Both the position numbers and the translations under genes were made by a program. From contig NZ_JAERRB010000003.1 in the NCBI RefSeq assembly GCF_016735595.1, positions 485,401 to 549,400 on the forward strand: a stretch of DNA of 64,000 nucleotides, written 5' to 3'. The notes beneath the pieces were generated by a model, which saw nothing but the letters and a program-made list of their open reading frames with translations, was not told the DNA's origin and did no database searches. Shown here in pieces: positions 9,809 through 19,530 of the stretch. This DNA comes from Chryseolinea lacunae. GTDB taxonomy: Bacteria; Bacteroidota; Bacteroidia; Cytophagales; Cyclobacteriaceae. Positions within the stretch are counted from its first letter, which is position 1. Each line of letters opens with the position of its first letter.

Positions 9809-11824
9809 CTATTGTTTTTTCTTCAATACAATCTGCTCTGCCTGCTTGGCCACCATTTGCGCATAGAACTCCCGCAGGTGAACATACTCGTCCTGTGTGA
9901 AAAGACTTCTGTTTACCTGCAGCTGGCTGGCCACGTTCAGCGTGTTGCCGAACTGGGTGATGTTGTAGGAATATTTGGCGCTGTTTTCGGGAAGCAAAAG
10001 GATTTTCGGCTTCGGAATTTCGTCGGCCACATAGCCCTCGGGAATCACGATCCGTGCGAGATACATTTCTTCGTAGGGACTGCCAAAGTCAACGGGGTAT
10101 TCGCGCTTTTCGGCTTTGAAAGGATTCTCCTTGTCGCGCGACAGTGACACCACATCAAGATAAATCACGTCGATGGCATCGGCGCCACCTTCTTCGAGCG
10201 TCACGTCGTATTCTTCTTTGAAGACCTGGGTCACGTCTTTGTGATTTTGAAACGTGCTTTTGTCTATTTGCCACGTGTGCTCATCAAAAACGTTTTTAAC
10301 ATAATCTTTCTCGCCCGAGGCAAAATATTCTTTGCGGCTCTTGCGCGCATAGTAGCCAGACTGATCAACCTTGAAGCTACCCTTGAGACCTCCGTTTTGA
10401 CTCACCACCAAATTGGCGCTCACAACTTTGCGCGACTTGGGTGCCTTCAACGCTACCCACTGCGGACCTGCTTTTGAAACCAACAGACCCTGGCCGTTGA
10501 GGCAACGCTCGGGCAACACGCCCGAGGGCAGCAGGTTGTCGGTGGCATCGAGCAACATCACTTTGTCGTTCAGTTTCACGGCGCAAATGGCATAGTTAAA
10601 CTGGTCGAGTATTGCAACCGATTCGCGCACAAAGCCGTGGTCGCGTGTGCTTATCAACACCGGGTAGGCTTCGAGCTCTGCTTTCTCCAGCATGGAGGCA
10701 AGCAACAGGTTTATTTCGGCTGAGTTTCCTTTTCCTTCTTCAAACACTTTTTTCAACGAAGACGCCGTATATTTTCTGCTCTCGCCGTTCCAGGTCATGC
10801 GGTCGGCCACAAACTTGTGAAGGGCGATCACTTTTTCTTCTGGTGTGGTGGCCTTGGCTGTGGCTTCCTCTACATATTTCTTCAGAAATCCATTGCCCCG
10901 TACTTCACCTCCAAAGTCTTCGTCGGTGTTTAGCTTTTCACAAATTTCTCCCCATGTGCCCAGGTAGGGTTTGATGGGTTGGTTGGGATACTTTATATAC
11001 GACAGTTCAAAATTTATTTTTGAAATATAGTCGCGGTAAGTGGTGAGAAACGGCTCCACCTTAAACGCAGGTGCGTCTTTCACAACCCAGCGGTGGCGGA
11101 TTTGCCTGAAGTCTAATTTGTCCTGGCTGTAGGTAGTAGTGCTCACGTTGCCGCCCGATCGTTCCTTGTTGTTGAAGGTGATGGAGCTGGCTTCTTCTTT
11201 TTGTTCGTTCACAAACAAGGTGAGATAGCCCTGCATGTATTTGTCGTAGCTGAAATATTCGGGAATGTTGGCCCGGTATTCACTGAGGCGAACCGGGATG
11301 GTGCGCTGAAATTCCCAGTCTTGAAGATTGACAAAGAAGTCGGAGTTTACTTTATAGGTGATCTCCACCACGGAGCCTTCTTTCACGGCGGGCAACGTCA
11401 CCTTCATGAGGTCGACGTTGGCATCGTATTTTTCTTTGAACACGTTGTCGCTTTTGCCACGAGTCTCAACCACCTTTCCATTTTCGAGGTTGTAGGTTGC
11501 CGTCTTCAGACCCGAGACTTTTTCGTCGGCCGAGCCATTGTGATAGAGCGGGATTGTGAAGTTGGCTTCGTCCAATCCTTCTTTCGTGAGAATCTTGATG
11601 CGTGTGGTGCGTTCGAAGAGAAGAAAGAATCCGTTGGTCTGATCGAATTCAAGCGTAGACTGTCCATAGTCCGCCAGCACCACGGCCGAAGCAGAGGAGT
11701 CGAGCGGGTAGCGTTTCATTTGCAAATCTTCGAGCGGAACATCGCCAAATTTGACAGGAGCTTTTTGAGCGGAGGCGTGGCTCACAACGAGGGCCAATAA
11801 CAGCCCCGAAAACAACGTTTTCAT
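9809..11824 (-). CDS. DUF3857 protein with degenerate transglutaminase core
   Basis: A 671-residue paralogue of the next gene downstream. I choose the ATG at 11824 because a clean signal peptide follows (MKTLFSGLLLALVVSHASAQ); the frame extends 40 residues further upstream but that part has no signal sequence ahead of it. Domain order is DUF3857, transglutaminase-like core and beta domain, with tail EQIVLKKKQ. The Cys position of the core is Ser (S368 in KGNSAEIN) and the His position is Tyr (FNYAIC); LLDAT is retained. It is first in the three-gene run, with 85 bases to the next gene, and carries a TATCTTTG element upstream. Confidence 0.87.
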   Translation of the reverse strand: MKTLFSGLLLALVVSHASAQKAPVKFGDVPLEDLQMKRYPLDSSASAVVLADYGQSTLEFDQTNGFFLLFERTTRIKILTKEGLDEANFTIPLYHNGSADEKVSGLKTATYNLENGKVVETRGKSDNVFKEKYDANVDLMKVTLPAVKEGSVVEITYKVNSDFFVNLQDWEFQRTIPVRLSEYRANIPEYFSYDKYMQGYLTLFVNEQKEEASSITFNNKERSGGNVSTTTYSQDKLDFRQIRHRWVVKDAPAFKVEPFLTTYRDYISKINFELSYIKYPNQPIKPYLGTWGEICEKLNTDEDFGGEVRGNGFLKKYVEEATAKATTPEEKVIALHKFVADRMTWNGESRKYTASSLKKVFEEGKGNSAEINLLLASMLEKAELEAYPVLISTRDHGFVRESVAILDQFNYAICAVKLNDKVMLLDATDNLLPSGVLPERCLNGQGLLVSKAGPQWVALKAPKSRKVVSANLVVSQNGGLKGSFKVDQSGYYARKSRKEYFASGEKDYVKNVFDEHTWQIDKSTFQNHKDVTQVFKEEYDVTLEEGGADAIDVIYLDVVSLSRDKENPFKAEKREYPVDFGSPYEEMYLARIVIPEGYVADEIPKPKILLLPENSAKYSYNITQFGNTLNVASQLQVNRSLFTQDEYVHLREFYAQMVAKQAEQIVLKKKQ

Positions 11825-11844
11825 ACAACCTAGGTTTATGGACG

Positions 11845-11852
11845 CAAAGATA
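11845..11852 (-). promoter_or_regulatory. -7 element TATCTTTG for the DUF3857 run
   Basis: On the minus strand TATCTTTG fits the TAnnTTTG consensus and lies 20 bases upstream of the ATG at 11824, giving a short leader. No convincing -33 motif is seen. It would drive all three DUF3857 genes. Confidence 0.45.
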
Positions 11853-11931
11853 AAAAAAAGCGTGAGTTTCTTAAATATTCCTGTTGCGCGCTCGTGGGCT
11901 GGCCTGCAGACTTTAGTATGTTTACGATTCG

Positions 11932-13305
11932 ATGGCGAAAACAAAAACTACATTCTTTTGTCAGTCCTGCGGCTACGAATCGGCCAAATGGTTGGGCAAA
12001 TGCCCGTCTTGCAGCGCGTGGAATACCTTTGCAGAGGAGGTTGTGAAAAAAGATGATGGCAACAAAAACGAATGGCGCCAGGAATCTCCACGCTCCAAAA
12101 CCGTGAAGCCAAAAACGCTCACGCAAATTGAAACCGCCGAAGAAATACGCATCAATTCAATCGACGAAGAATTGAATCGCGTGCTGGGCGGTGGCATTGT
12201 GCCCGGATCGTTGGTGCTCATTGGCGGCGAGCCCGGCATTGGCAAATCTACACTCATGCTGCAGGTAGGCTTGCTGTTGCAATCGCAGCGTGTGCTCTAT
12301 GTGTCGGGAGAAGAAAGCGAACAGCAAATCAAAATGCGCGCCGAGCGCCTGGGCAGTTCGTCCGACAATTTTTATATCCTCACAGAAACCAACACCAAAA
12401 ATATTTTTCTGGCGGTGGAAGCCGTGGAACCGGATGTGCTCATCATAGACTCCATCCAAACCCTGCATTCGTCGCAGCTGGACTCAACTGCCGGAAGTAT
12501 TGGCCAGGTGCGGCAGTGTGCGGGAGAGCTCATGAAGTTTGCAAAAGAAACCGACACGCCCGTGTTTCTCATTGGCCACATCACCAAAGACGGCATGCTG
12601 GCGGGTCCCAAGGTGCTCGAACACATGGTCGACACTGTGCTGCAGTTTGAAGGCGACCGCCACCTTGCCTATCGCATATTGCGCACAACGAAAAACCGTT
12701 TCGGATCTACGTCAGAGATTGGAATTTATGAAATGTTAGGCACCGGGTTGCGACAAGTGTCGAACCCGTCGGAGATTCTTATCTCCCAAAAAGACGGACC
12801 ACTCAGCGGCGTCACCATTGGCGCGACCATAGAAGGCAACCGGCCGTTGCTCATCGAAATTCAGTCGTTGGTGAGCCCGGCTTCCTACGGCACACCGCAG
12901 CGCACACCCACGGGCTTTGATCAGAAGCGTCTCAACATGTTGCTTGCCGTGCTCGAAAAACGCTGTGGCTTTCGCATGGGCACACAGGATGTTTTCCTGA
13001 ACATGGCGGGCGGCATCTATGTGGAAGACCCGGCGATCGATCTCGCCGTGTGCATCTCGATCATTTCGTCGATGGAAGAAATTTCGCTGTCGGACAAAAT
13101 TTGCTTTGCGGCCGAAGTGGGTTTGGGCGGCGAACTTCGTGCGGTGAATAAAATCGATCAGCGTATTTCGGAAGCCGAGAAGCTTGGTTTCCAGGAAATT
13201 TATATTTCGAAATTCAGTCAGCGTGCCGTGGGGCTGAAGAACACGAAGATCGTCATAAAGTCGTTTGGAAAACTCACCGAAGTATTCGAGGATTTGTTTG
13301 GCTAA
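11932..13305 (+). CDS. radA: DNA repair protein RadA
   Basis: A 457-residue RecA-like ATPase that promotes branch migration and processing of recombination intermediates. An N-terminal four-cysteine zinc finger (C10, C13, C24, C27) is followed by the Walker A motif GGEPGIGKST, the RadA-specific KNRFG motif (in TTKNRFGST), and a C-terminal Lon-protease-like domain lacking the protease dyad. Length is standard. A TATGTTTA element at 11917-11924 ends 7 bases before the ATG, suggesting a very short or absent leader. The UPF0316 gene follows after 12 bases and may be co-transcribed. Confidence 0.97.
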   Translation: MAKTKTTFFCQSCGYESAKWLGKCPSCSAWNTFAEEVVKKDDGNKNEWRQESPRSKTVKPKTLTQIETAEEIRINSIDEELNRVLGGGIVPGSLVLIGGEPGIGKSTLMLQVGLLLQSQRVLYVSGEESEQQIKMRAERLGSSSDNFYILTETNTKNIFLAVEAVEPDVLIIDSIQTLHSSQLDSTAGSIGQVRQCAGELMKFAKETDTPVFLIGHITKDGMLAGPKVLEHMVDTVLQFEGDRHLAYRILRTTKNRFGSTSEIGIYEMLGTGLRQVSNPSEILISQKDGPLSGVTIGATIEGNRPLLIEIQSLVSPASYGTPQRTPTGFDQKRLNMLLAVLEKRCGFRMGTQDVFLNMAGGIYVEDPAIDLAVCISIISSMEEISLSDKICFAAEVGLGGELRAVNKIDQRISEAEKLGFQEIYISKFSQRAVGLKNTKIVIKSFGKLTEVFEDLFG

Positions 13306-13317
13306 CCATCAAGCGTT

Positions 13318-13926
13318 ATGGAAAGTTTTTTCACAGAAACATTGGGTGTGCCTGAGCAGGTGTTCAGCTATCTGTTGCTGCCGCTGTTGATTTTTCTGGC
13401 GCGCATTGGCGACGTGTCTATCAACACCATCCGCATCATCTATGTGTTGGGCGGAAGAAAGTGGACGGCCACCGTGCTGGGTTTTTTCGAATCGTTTATC
13501 TGGCTCATGGCCATACGCCAGATTTTCGAACACCTCGACAACTGGATTTGTTATGTGGCCTATCCGGCCGGTTTTGCATCGGGCATTTTTGTGGGCATGA
13601 TCATTGAAGAGCATATTGCCTATGGCAAAGTGATTGTGCGGATCATTACCCGCAAAGACGTGCACGAACTTTTGGCGTATCTTTCCAAAATGAATTTCCG
13701 CTACACGCGTGTGAGTGCCGAGGGCCCCAGTGGTGAAGAAAACCTGGTGTTCACGGTGCTGGAACGCGAAAATCTGGACGAGTTGTTGTTCACGCTAAAA
13801 GACATGCTTCCGTCGGCTTTCTATACCGTAGAGAAAGTGAACCGCGCTGCCGAAAGTGGCACTGTTGTGGAAGAGACCACACGGTGGAGCATTGCGTCGT
13901 GGCTGAAAGGAACACGCCGTCAATAG
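13318..13926 (+). CDS. UPF0316 (DUF5698/DUF2179) membrane protein
   Basis: A 202-residue protein with three hydrophobic segments (roughly residues 15-35, 50-70 and 78-98) followed by a soluble DUF2179 domain (about 110-180), the arrangement of the UPF0316/YebE-like family. The motif ARIGDVSINTIR at the end of the first membrane helix is characteristic. The DUF2179 domain resembles small ligand-binding domains; cyclic dinucleotide binding has been discussed for related domains but is not shown by this sequence. It lies 12 bases after radA on the same strand. Confidence 0.85.
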   Translation: MESFFTETLGVPEQVFSYLLLPLLIFLARIGDVSINTIRIIYVLGGRKWTATVLGFFESFIWLMAIRQIFEHLDNWICYVAYPAGFASGIFVGMIIEEHIAYGKVIVRIITRKDVHELLAYLSKMNFRYTRVSAEGPSGEENLVFTVLERENLDELLFTLKDMLPSAFYTVEKVNRAAESGTVVEETTRWSIASWLKGTRRQ

Positions 13927-13983
13927 AAAAATACTTTGCGAACGTTTCAGAAAATAGAATCATCACCACCAACTTTGTAAAAA

Positions 13984-14916
13984 ATGAATACCATGAAAAG
14001 ATACAGCTTGTTTTTTGTTCTGCTTGTTGCTTCAGCGTTCACCTTTCCTCCGGCCGATGTGAAGCTGGAATATTCGTTTCGCGTGGGCGATGAATACACA
14101 ATGGTGCAGTCGACAAAACAAACCATCAAACAAACCATTATGGGCATGGACCAGGTTGCCGAAAATGCCATGAGCGGCAACGTGAAATATAAAGTGGTTG
14201 CCGTCACCGCCACGGGTGCAAAGTTGGAAACCCAATTCACCCAAATGAAAAACACCACGAAGTCTGTGATGGGCGAAATGGTGATGGACAGCCAGGGCGA
14301 AGAACAAACGGTGCAGAACAAATTGTTTAAATCCATGATGAACAAAGTTTTTTATGTGATTCTGAACAAGCGCGGTTTTGTGGAGGACATCGAGAACTCC
14401 GAAAATCTTTGGTCGGGCATGAAAGACCTGGGCCTCGATGCAGAAAAAGAAGCCGAGGTGAAAAAATCGATGGAGCAAATGATGGGTAAAAATTCGTTGA
14501 AGAACAGTTTCGAACAGGCCATGGTCTATTATTCAGACAAGAAGGTGAAGCAGGGCGACACATGGGTTTCGAAAAATGGTTTTCCCATGGAGTTTCCCAT
14601 TCAGGCCGACAACACGTGGAGCCTGGTGAGCCTGGCCGGCGCCGATGCCAAAGTGAACAGCGACGGTGTGTTCAGCACCATTGACAAGAATAAAAAAGTG
14701 ACGCTGCCCGGCGGCTTTGAAGCAAAGGTGGATCTTTCGGGAAAACAAAACACAAAAGCCAGCGTGAACGCCAAGAGTGGATGGCCCTCTAACCTCGCCA
14801 TCTCTTCAACCTTGAAGGGAACAATGACACTGCTGGCCGGCGGCATGATTCCCCAGGACATGGATGTGCCGATGGAAATTTTAACCGAGACCACCTACAC
14901 CATCACAAAAAAATAG
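13984..14916 (+). CDS. Secreted DUF6263-like protein
   Basis: A 310-residue exported protein: signal peptide in the first ~20 residues (KRYSLFFVLLVASAFTF), then a mixed beta-rich domain starting LEYSFRVGDEYTM. That pattern and the KQGDTWVS segment fit the DUF6263 family as I know it. No catalytic residues are apparent. A second ATG at 13993 (MKRYS) is an equally possible start. Function is unknown; an envelope or periplasmic location is inferred from the signal peptide. Confidence 0.7.
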   Translation: MNTMKRYSLFFVLLVASAFTFPPADVKLEYSFRVGDEYTMVQSTKQTIKQTIMGMDQVAENAMSGNVKYKVVAVTATGAKLETQFTQMKNTTKSVMGEMVMDSQGEEQTVQNKLFKSMMNKVFYVILNKRGFVEDIENSENLWSGMKDLGLDAEKEAEVKKSMEQMMGKNSLKNSFEQAMVYYSDKKVKQGDTWVSKNGFPMEFPIQADNTWSLVSLAGADAKVNSDGVFSTIDKNKKVTLPGGFEAKVDLSGKQNTKASVNAKSGWPSNLAISSTLKGTMTLLAGGMIPQDMDVPMEILTETTYTITKK

Positions 14917-14923
14917 TCGGCCT

Positions 14924-15382
14924 TCACAACCAGTCGTTTTTTTGATAGAGTTTGTAGCCGGCGCGCAGCAGCGACTTTAATTGCCGCACCAGAGCGTCGT
15001 CTATGTGCGTGAGGTGGAAACACGACTTGCCTTTGAGCATGACCCGCAGCGTGTTGCTTAACGATTTTTTCAACTCCGGATCAAAATAGACGGGCATGAA
15101 GTAGAGACCTACATAGTTTTTTTGGAGCACCAGCGATAGAAACGGAATGTCTTTTCGTCGTCGGCCGAACAACGTGTTTTCTTTTTCTGAAAACAAATCA
15201 TAGCGTGTGCAGTAGTTTGTGTTCAGTTTCAACCGGGGCTCGTAGGCAATCAGCAGCGGCGTGATGGTGTTGAAAACGATGTTTAGATTATAGCGCGAAT
15301 GAACGGCCGTGTCAACCGATTTGTTGACACTCGGTTTTGGTGGTTTGGTTGCGGATAGGGTTGTGAATCGTACGGGCTGCAT
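14924..15382 (-). CDS. DUF1801-like hypothetical protein
   Basis: A 152-residue soluble protein. The second half (FLSLVLQKNYVGLYFMPV, then LKGKSCFHL, then LVRQLKSLLRAGYKLYQK) follows the pattern of the DUF1801/YdhG-like fold, in which a conserved GKSCF motif precedes a C-terminal helix. The first ~25 residues are low in conservation signals and the start could lie further in. It converges on the DUF6263-like gene, 7 bases apart. No function can be assigned. Confidence 0.6.
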   Translation of the reverse strand: MQPVRFTTLSATKPPKPSVNKSVDTAVHSRYNLNIVFNTITPLLIAYEPRLKLNTNYCTRYDLFSEKENTLFGRRRKDIPFLSLVLQKNYVGLYFMPVYFDPELKKSLSNTLRVMLKGKSCFHLTHIDDALVRQLKSLLRAGYKLYQKNDWL

Positions 15383-15443
15383 GACTGCCGGATCAAGTTG
15401 GCAAAAGTGAATGTACTAAACTTTGCCGATCCGGTAAAGGTAG

Positions 15444-16967
15444 TCACGATTCGCGCATCATCTTCAGAATGTCGTCCACATATTCGCGCGAATTGGCGAG
15501 GCGGGGCACTTTGTTTTGACCACCCAGTTTGCCGCGGCGTTTCATCCAGTTATAGAATGTTCCTTCGCGCACGCTGTGCACTTTTGGCGCAATGAGTGCG
15601 AGGTTACGGTGCCGCTTGGCGTCGTAGTCGGAGTTGATGGAACGCAATGCCTGGTCCAATTCGTGCGTGAAATCGGGAAGCGTGCTGGGGGCTACTTTAA
15701 ATTCGATGATCCACTCATGACAACCCTGTCGCCCTTCGGCAAGATAGACGGGTGCCGCGGTGAAGTTGTCGATCACGGCGCCGGTCACTTTGCAGGCGCG
15801 CGTAATGGCCTCTTCGGCATTTTCAACAATCACTTCTTCGCCAAACGCATTGATGAAATGTTTGGTGCGGCCGGTAATTTTTATGCGATAGGGCGATAGC
15901 GATGTGAACTTTACAGTATCCCCCAGGTTGTAGCGCCAAAGGCCCGAATTGGTGGAAATCACCATCGCATAGTTCTTGTCAAGCTCCACTTCGCCAAGCC
16001 GTAAGGCACGCGGGTGTTCTTTGTCGAGCTCGTGGGCGGGAATGAACTCGTAAAAAATTCCGTAGTCGAGCATCAGCAACAGCTCTTCCGAATTTCGTTG
16101 ATCCTGTATTCCAAAAAAGCCTTCGCTGGCATTGTAGGTTTCCCAATACTGCATCTTGTCAGACGGGATGAGCGACTCGAACAGCGAACGGTAGGGTGTG
16201 AAGGAAACGGCGCCGTGGAAAAACACTTCCAGGTTGGGCCACACTTCGAGGATGTTGTTTTTCTTTTCCAGCTCCACCACTTTTTGAATGAGCAGCACCG
16301 TCCAGGTGGGCACGCCGGCAATGTTGGTCACATTGTCTTTCACGGTTTCGCGTGCGAGCTTTTCAATTTTCTCTTCCCAGTTGCCCATCAACGCTGTTTC
16401 CAGGCTTGGTGTGCGGATGAACTGCGCCCACGATGGCAGGTTCTGCATGATCACCGCCGACACATCGCCATAGTAGGATGTGGCCGACGGATCGAATTCG
16501 TTGATCTGATGACTGCCCCCCACCGCCAGGCCCTTGCCGTCGAACAGTTTTGTTTCGGGAAAGTTGTTGACGTAGATCGACAGCAGGTCTTTGCCTCCCT
16601 TGAAGTGGCAATCTTCAAGCGCCTCCTGCGACACAGGAATGAACTTGCTGCGTGCATTGGTGGTGCCCGACGATTTTGAAAACCATTTTATTTCCGAAGG
16701 CCACAAAATGTTTTGCTCGCCCTTCATGAGGCGCTCAATGTAGGGATAGGTTTGCTCGTAGGTGTGAATGGGCACACGATCGCGAAATTGATCGTAGGTG
16801 TAAATGCTGGAGAAGTCGAACTGTTTGCCGAACTCGGTGTAGCGGGCGGTTTGAATTAATTTTTTGAAAATCTCTTCCTGTACCTCAATAGGATATTTGA
16901 TGAAAAGCTCCATCTGATGAATGCGCTTTTGCATGACCCACGTCAATATCGAATTGATCAGTCCCAT
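15444..16967 (-). CDS. GH3-family acyl-acid-amido synthetase-like enzyme
   Basis: A 507-residue member of the GH3 family of the adenylate-forming superfamily. The ATP-binding motif is SSGTTNARSKFIP near residues 96-108, and LWRYNLGDTVKF and GRTKHFINAFGEE occupy the usual positions for substrate and hinge motifs. Plant GH3 enzymes join amino acids to jasmonate or auxin; the substrate of the bacterial ones is unknown. The gene follows recJ and lptB on the same strand, 76 bases after lptB, which hints at a lipid or envelope acid as substrate; this is inference from position only. Confidence 0.88.
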   Translation of the reverse strand: MGLINSILTWVMQKRIHQMELFIKYPIEVQEEIFKKLIQTARYTEFGKQFDFSSIYTYDQFRDRVPIHTYEQTYPYIERLMKGEQNILWPSEIKWFSKSSGTTNARSKFIPVSQEALEDCHFKGGKDLLSIYVNNFPETKLFDGKGLAVGGSHQINEFDPSATSYYGDVSAVIMQNLPSWAQFIRTPSLETALMGNWEEKIEKLARETVKDNVTNIAGVPTWTVLLIQKVVELEKKNNILEVWPNLEVFFHGAVSFTPYRSLFESLIPSDKMQYWETYNASEGFFGIQDQRNSEELLLMLDYGIFYEFIPAHELDKEHPRALRLGEVELDKNYAMVISTNSGLWRYNLGDTVKFTSLSPYRIKITGRTKHFINAFGEEVIVENAEEAITRACKVTGAVIDNFTAAPVYLAEGRQGCHEWIIEFKVAPSTLPDFTHELDQALRSINSDYDAKRHRNLALIAPKVHSVREGTFYNWMKRRGKLGGQNKVPRLANSREYVDDILKMMRES

Positions 16968-17043
16968 TGAACAGCCTTACTTTCAAAAATAACAAACTTG
17001 AGATGAAATGTGCAGCGGCGAATTTGAAGAAAAGCAATAAATC

Positions 17044-17823
17044 TCACCGTGCTTCCGAGGGGTCAGGCCAGTTGTCGCTGGGTTGTGCGGCCAGCTTTGA
17101 ACGTCGCAGTTCGAAGTTTTGACCGAGATATACTTTGCGCACGAGCGGATCGCTGGCCAATTCTTCGGCGGTGCCCGCTTTAAACAGTTTGCCATCCACC
17201 ATCAGGTATGCACGGTCGGTGATCGACAGCGTTTCGTCCACATTGTGGTCGGTGATGAGGATGCCGATGTTTTTATTCCTGAGCCGTGCCACGATGGATT
17301 GGATTTCTTCTACGGCAATGGGATCTACGCCGGCAAAAGGTTCGTCGAGCAACACAAAGTTTGGATCCACAGCCAGTGCACGGGCAATCTCGGTGCGGCG
17401 GCGCTCGCCACCCGAAAGCGACATGCCGCGGTTCTTGCGCACTTTGTGCAGACTGAACTCGTCAATGAGCATGTCTACCTTGTCTTTGCGCTGTTGCTTG
17501 GTGAAGTCGCGCATCTCCAGCACCGACATGATGTTCTCTTCCACGGTGAGCTTTCGAAACACCGAAGCCTCCTGCGCGAGGTAGCCAATGCCTTTGCGCG
17601 CGCGCTGATACATGGGCAAGGGTGTGATCTCTTCGTCGTCGAGAAAAATTTTCCCTTCGTTGGGTTTGATGAGGCCCACCATCATGTAGAACGATGTGGT
17701 TTTGCCGGCGCCGTTGGGGCCCAGCAGTCCCACAATCTCGCCCTGACCCACCTGAACGGAGACGTCGTTCACCACGGTGCGCGTTTTATATTTTTTGATA
17801 AGGTGTTCTGCCCGCAAAATCAT
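17044..17823 (-). CDS. lptB: LPS export ABC transporter ATPase LptB
   Basis: A 259-residue cytoplasmic ATPase that powers LptFG extraction of lipopolysaccharide from the inner membrane. Walker A is GPNGAGKT at 35-42, the ABC signature LSGGE at 136-140, and Walker B LLDEP at 158-162. The sequence [19 protein letters not shown] is characteristic of LptB. About 15 residues at the C-terminus ([17 protein letters not shown]) extend beyond the core family. The gene starts 3 bases after the recJ stop codon, so translation is probably coupled. LptF, LptG and other Lpt genes are not in the window. Confidence 0.95.
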   Translation of the reverse strand: MILRAEHLIKKYKTRTVVNDVSVQVGQGEIVGLLGPNGAGKTTSFYMMVGLIKPNEGKIFLDDEEITPLPMYQRARKGIGYLAQEASVFRKLTVEENIMSVLEMRDFTKQQRKDKVDMLIDEFSLHKVRKNRGMSLSGGERRRTEIARALAVDPNFVLLDEPFAGVDPIAVEEIQSIVARLRNKNIGILITDHNVDETLSITDRAYLMVDGKLFKAGTAEELASDPLVRKVYLGQNFELRRSKLAAQPSDNWPDPSEAR

Positions 17824-17826
17824 GAC

Positions 17827-19527
17827 TCAATGAAATTTGATGTCCTTAATTCTTAATTGAATAGACGTGGTGCCGTTGAACGTATTTTCTTCGATGGTGA
17901 AAACCATCTTGAACGTGTCGCCTTTGGCAAGCCGTTCATAATGATCGGCCATGTCGAAGCCTACGGCCTGGAATATGTTTTCGTTTTTATACTGCGCCAC
18001 CAGGAACCGCACGTGGCGATCTTTGAAGCTCGACAGCGAGTTGAACACGTAGAGGCCACTTGATTCGAAAATGGGTCGTTGATTTTCCGGACCAAAGGGT
18101 GCCATTTGTTTTAGCACTGTGAGAAACTTGGGCGTGATCATGTCGAAGTGCAACGGCATGTCCACATCGATCACGGGTGTGAGCATATCTTCGGTTATGG
18201 TAGACGACACCACCTGTTCGAATTTCTGTTGGAACAGCGCCAGGTTGGTGATGTCGAGCGTGAGGCCTGCTGCATATTTATGACCACCAAATTTTTCGAG
18301 GAGGTCGCTGCATTCCAGAATGGCGCCATAGAGGTCGAAGCCATTCACGCTGCGGGCAGAGCCTGTCACTTTGTTGTTCGATTCGGTGAGGATCACGGTG
18401 GGTCTGTAATATTTCTCTACACATCTAGCAGCAACTATGCCAATAACACCTTTGTGCCATGTGTTTTTGAAAAGCACCGTCGATTTTGCCGAGCGCAGTG
18501 TGGCGTCGCCTTCAATCATGGCAATGGCTTCTTCGGTGATGTCGGAATCAAATTGTTTGCGGACCTCGTTTTTGAGGTTCAGCTTTTCGGCCAGGGAGTT
18601 TGCTTCTTCTTCTGTTTCAGCAATGAGCAGATCCACCGCGGCACGTCCATGGGCCACACGGCCGGCGGCGTTGATGCGGGGACCAAGTGTGAACACGATG
18701 CCCGACACGTCGAGCTCATTTCGCAAGCCGGCAATGTCTTTCAGCGCTTTCAGCCCGGGACTTGGATCGTCGTTGAGTTTCTTCAGACCGAAGTTGGCGA
18801 GGATGCGGTTCTCGCCGGTGATGGGCACAATGTCGGAAGCAATGCTCACGGCAACGAGATCGAGAAAGGGATAGACCTCTTTTTCGTCGCGGTATTTTTG
18901 GGCATAGGCCTGCATGAATTTGAAACCCAGTCCACAGCCGCTCAATTCCTTGTAGGGATAGGGACAGTCGTGTTGCTTGGGGTCCAGCACGGCCACGGCC
19001 TCAGGAATAAATTCGTCCGGAAGGTGATGGTCGCAGATGATGAAGTCGATGCCTTTCAAACGGGCAAGTTTCACCAACTCCGACGATTTAATGCCACAGT
19101 CGAGGGCGATGATGAGTGTGTAGCCATTTTGTTCGGCCCACTCCACACCGGCCAGCGACACGCCATAACCCTCGGCATACCGGTCGGGGATGTAGGCTTC
19201 GCAGTGGGAATAGAAATTTCGGAGATAACTATAGACAAGGGCCACCGACGTGGTGCCATCCACATCGTAGTCGCCATAGATCAGAATTTTTTCGGTGTTG
19301 TCGAGTGCATGCTTGAGGCGCGCCACGGCCTTGTGCATGTCTTTCATGAGAAACGGATCGTGCAAATGATCAAGCGAAGGGCGGAAGAAGCTCTTGGCCG
19401 CCTCAAAATCTGTGATGCCTCGTTGAATGAGGATGGACGTTAAATAGGCATTTGTATTGATGGCTTTCGACAGCTGTTCGATCTGCTCTTGGGCAGGAAT
19501 GTCTCTTAACAACCATCTTTTATCCAT
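17827..19527 (-). CDS. recJ: Single-strand-specific exonuclease RecJ
   Basis: A 566-residue 5'-3' single-strand DNA exonuclease of the DHH family, acting in RecF-pathway recombination and mismatch repair. Metal-binding motifs are in order: DYDVD at 86-90, DCG at 143-145 and DHH at 166-168. The DHHA1 motif GGHKYAAG and a C-terminal OB-like domain follow. Length is standard. It starts 3 bases after the collagen-like gene stop and ends 3 bases before lptB, the middle of a tight minus-strand unit. Confidence 0.96.
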   Translation of the reverse strand: MDKRWLLRDIPAQEQIEQLSKAINTNAYLTSILIQRGITDFEAAKSFFRPSLDHLHDPFLMKDMHKAVARLKHALDNTEKILIYGDYDVDGTTSVALVYSYLRNFYSHCEAYIPDRYAEGYGVSLAGVEWAEQNGYTLIIALDCGIKSSELVKLARLKGIDFIICDHHLPDEFIPEAVAVLDPKQHDCPYPYKELSGCGLGFKFMQAYAQKYRDEKEVYPFLDLVAVSIASDIVPITGENRILANFGLKKLNDDPSPGLKALKDIAGLRNELDVSGIVFTLGPRINAAGRVAHGRAAVDLLIAETEEEANSLAEKLNLKNEVRKQFDSDITEEAIAMIEGDATLRSAKSTVLFKNTWHKGVIGIVAARCVEKYYRPTVILTESNNKVTGSARSVNGFDLYGAILECSDLLEKFGGHKYAAGLTLDITNLALFQQKFEQVVSSTITEDMLTPVIDVDMPLHFDMITPKFLTVLKQMAPFGPENQRPIFESSGLYVFNSLSSFKDRHVRFLVAQYKNENIFQAVGFDMADHYERLAKGDTFKMVFTIEENTFNGTTSIQLRIKDIKFH

Positions 19528-19530
19528 GCA

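Noticed and set aside
18148-19443. Long plus-strand open frame (431 codons) opposite recJ
   Set aside because: Antisense shadow of recJ; no recognisable domain, no promoter or ribosome-binding context.
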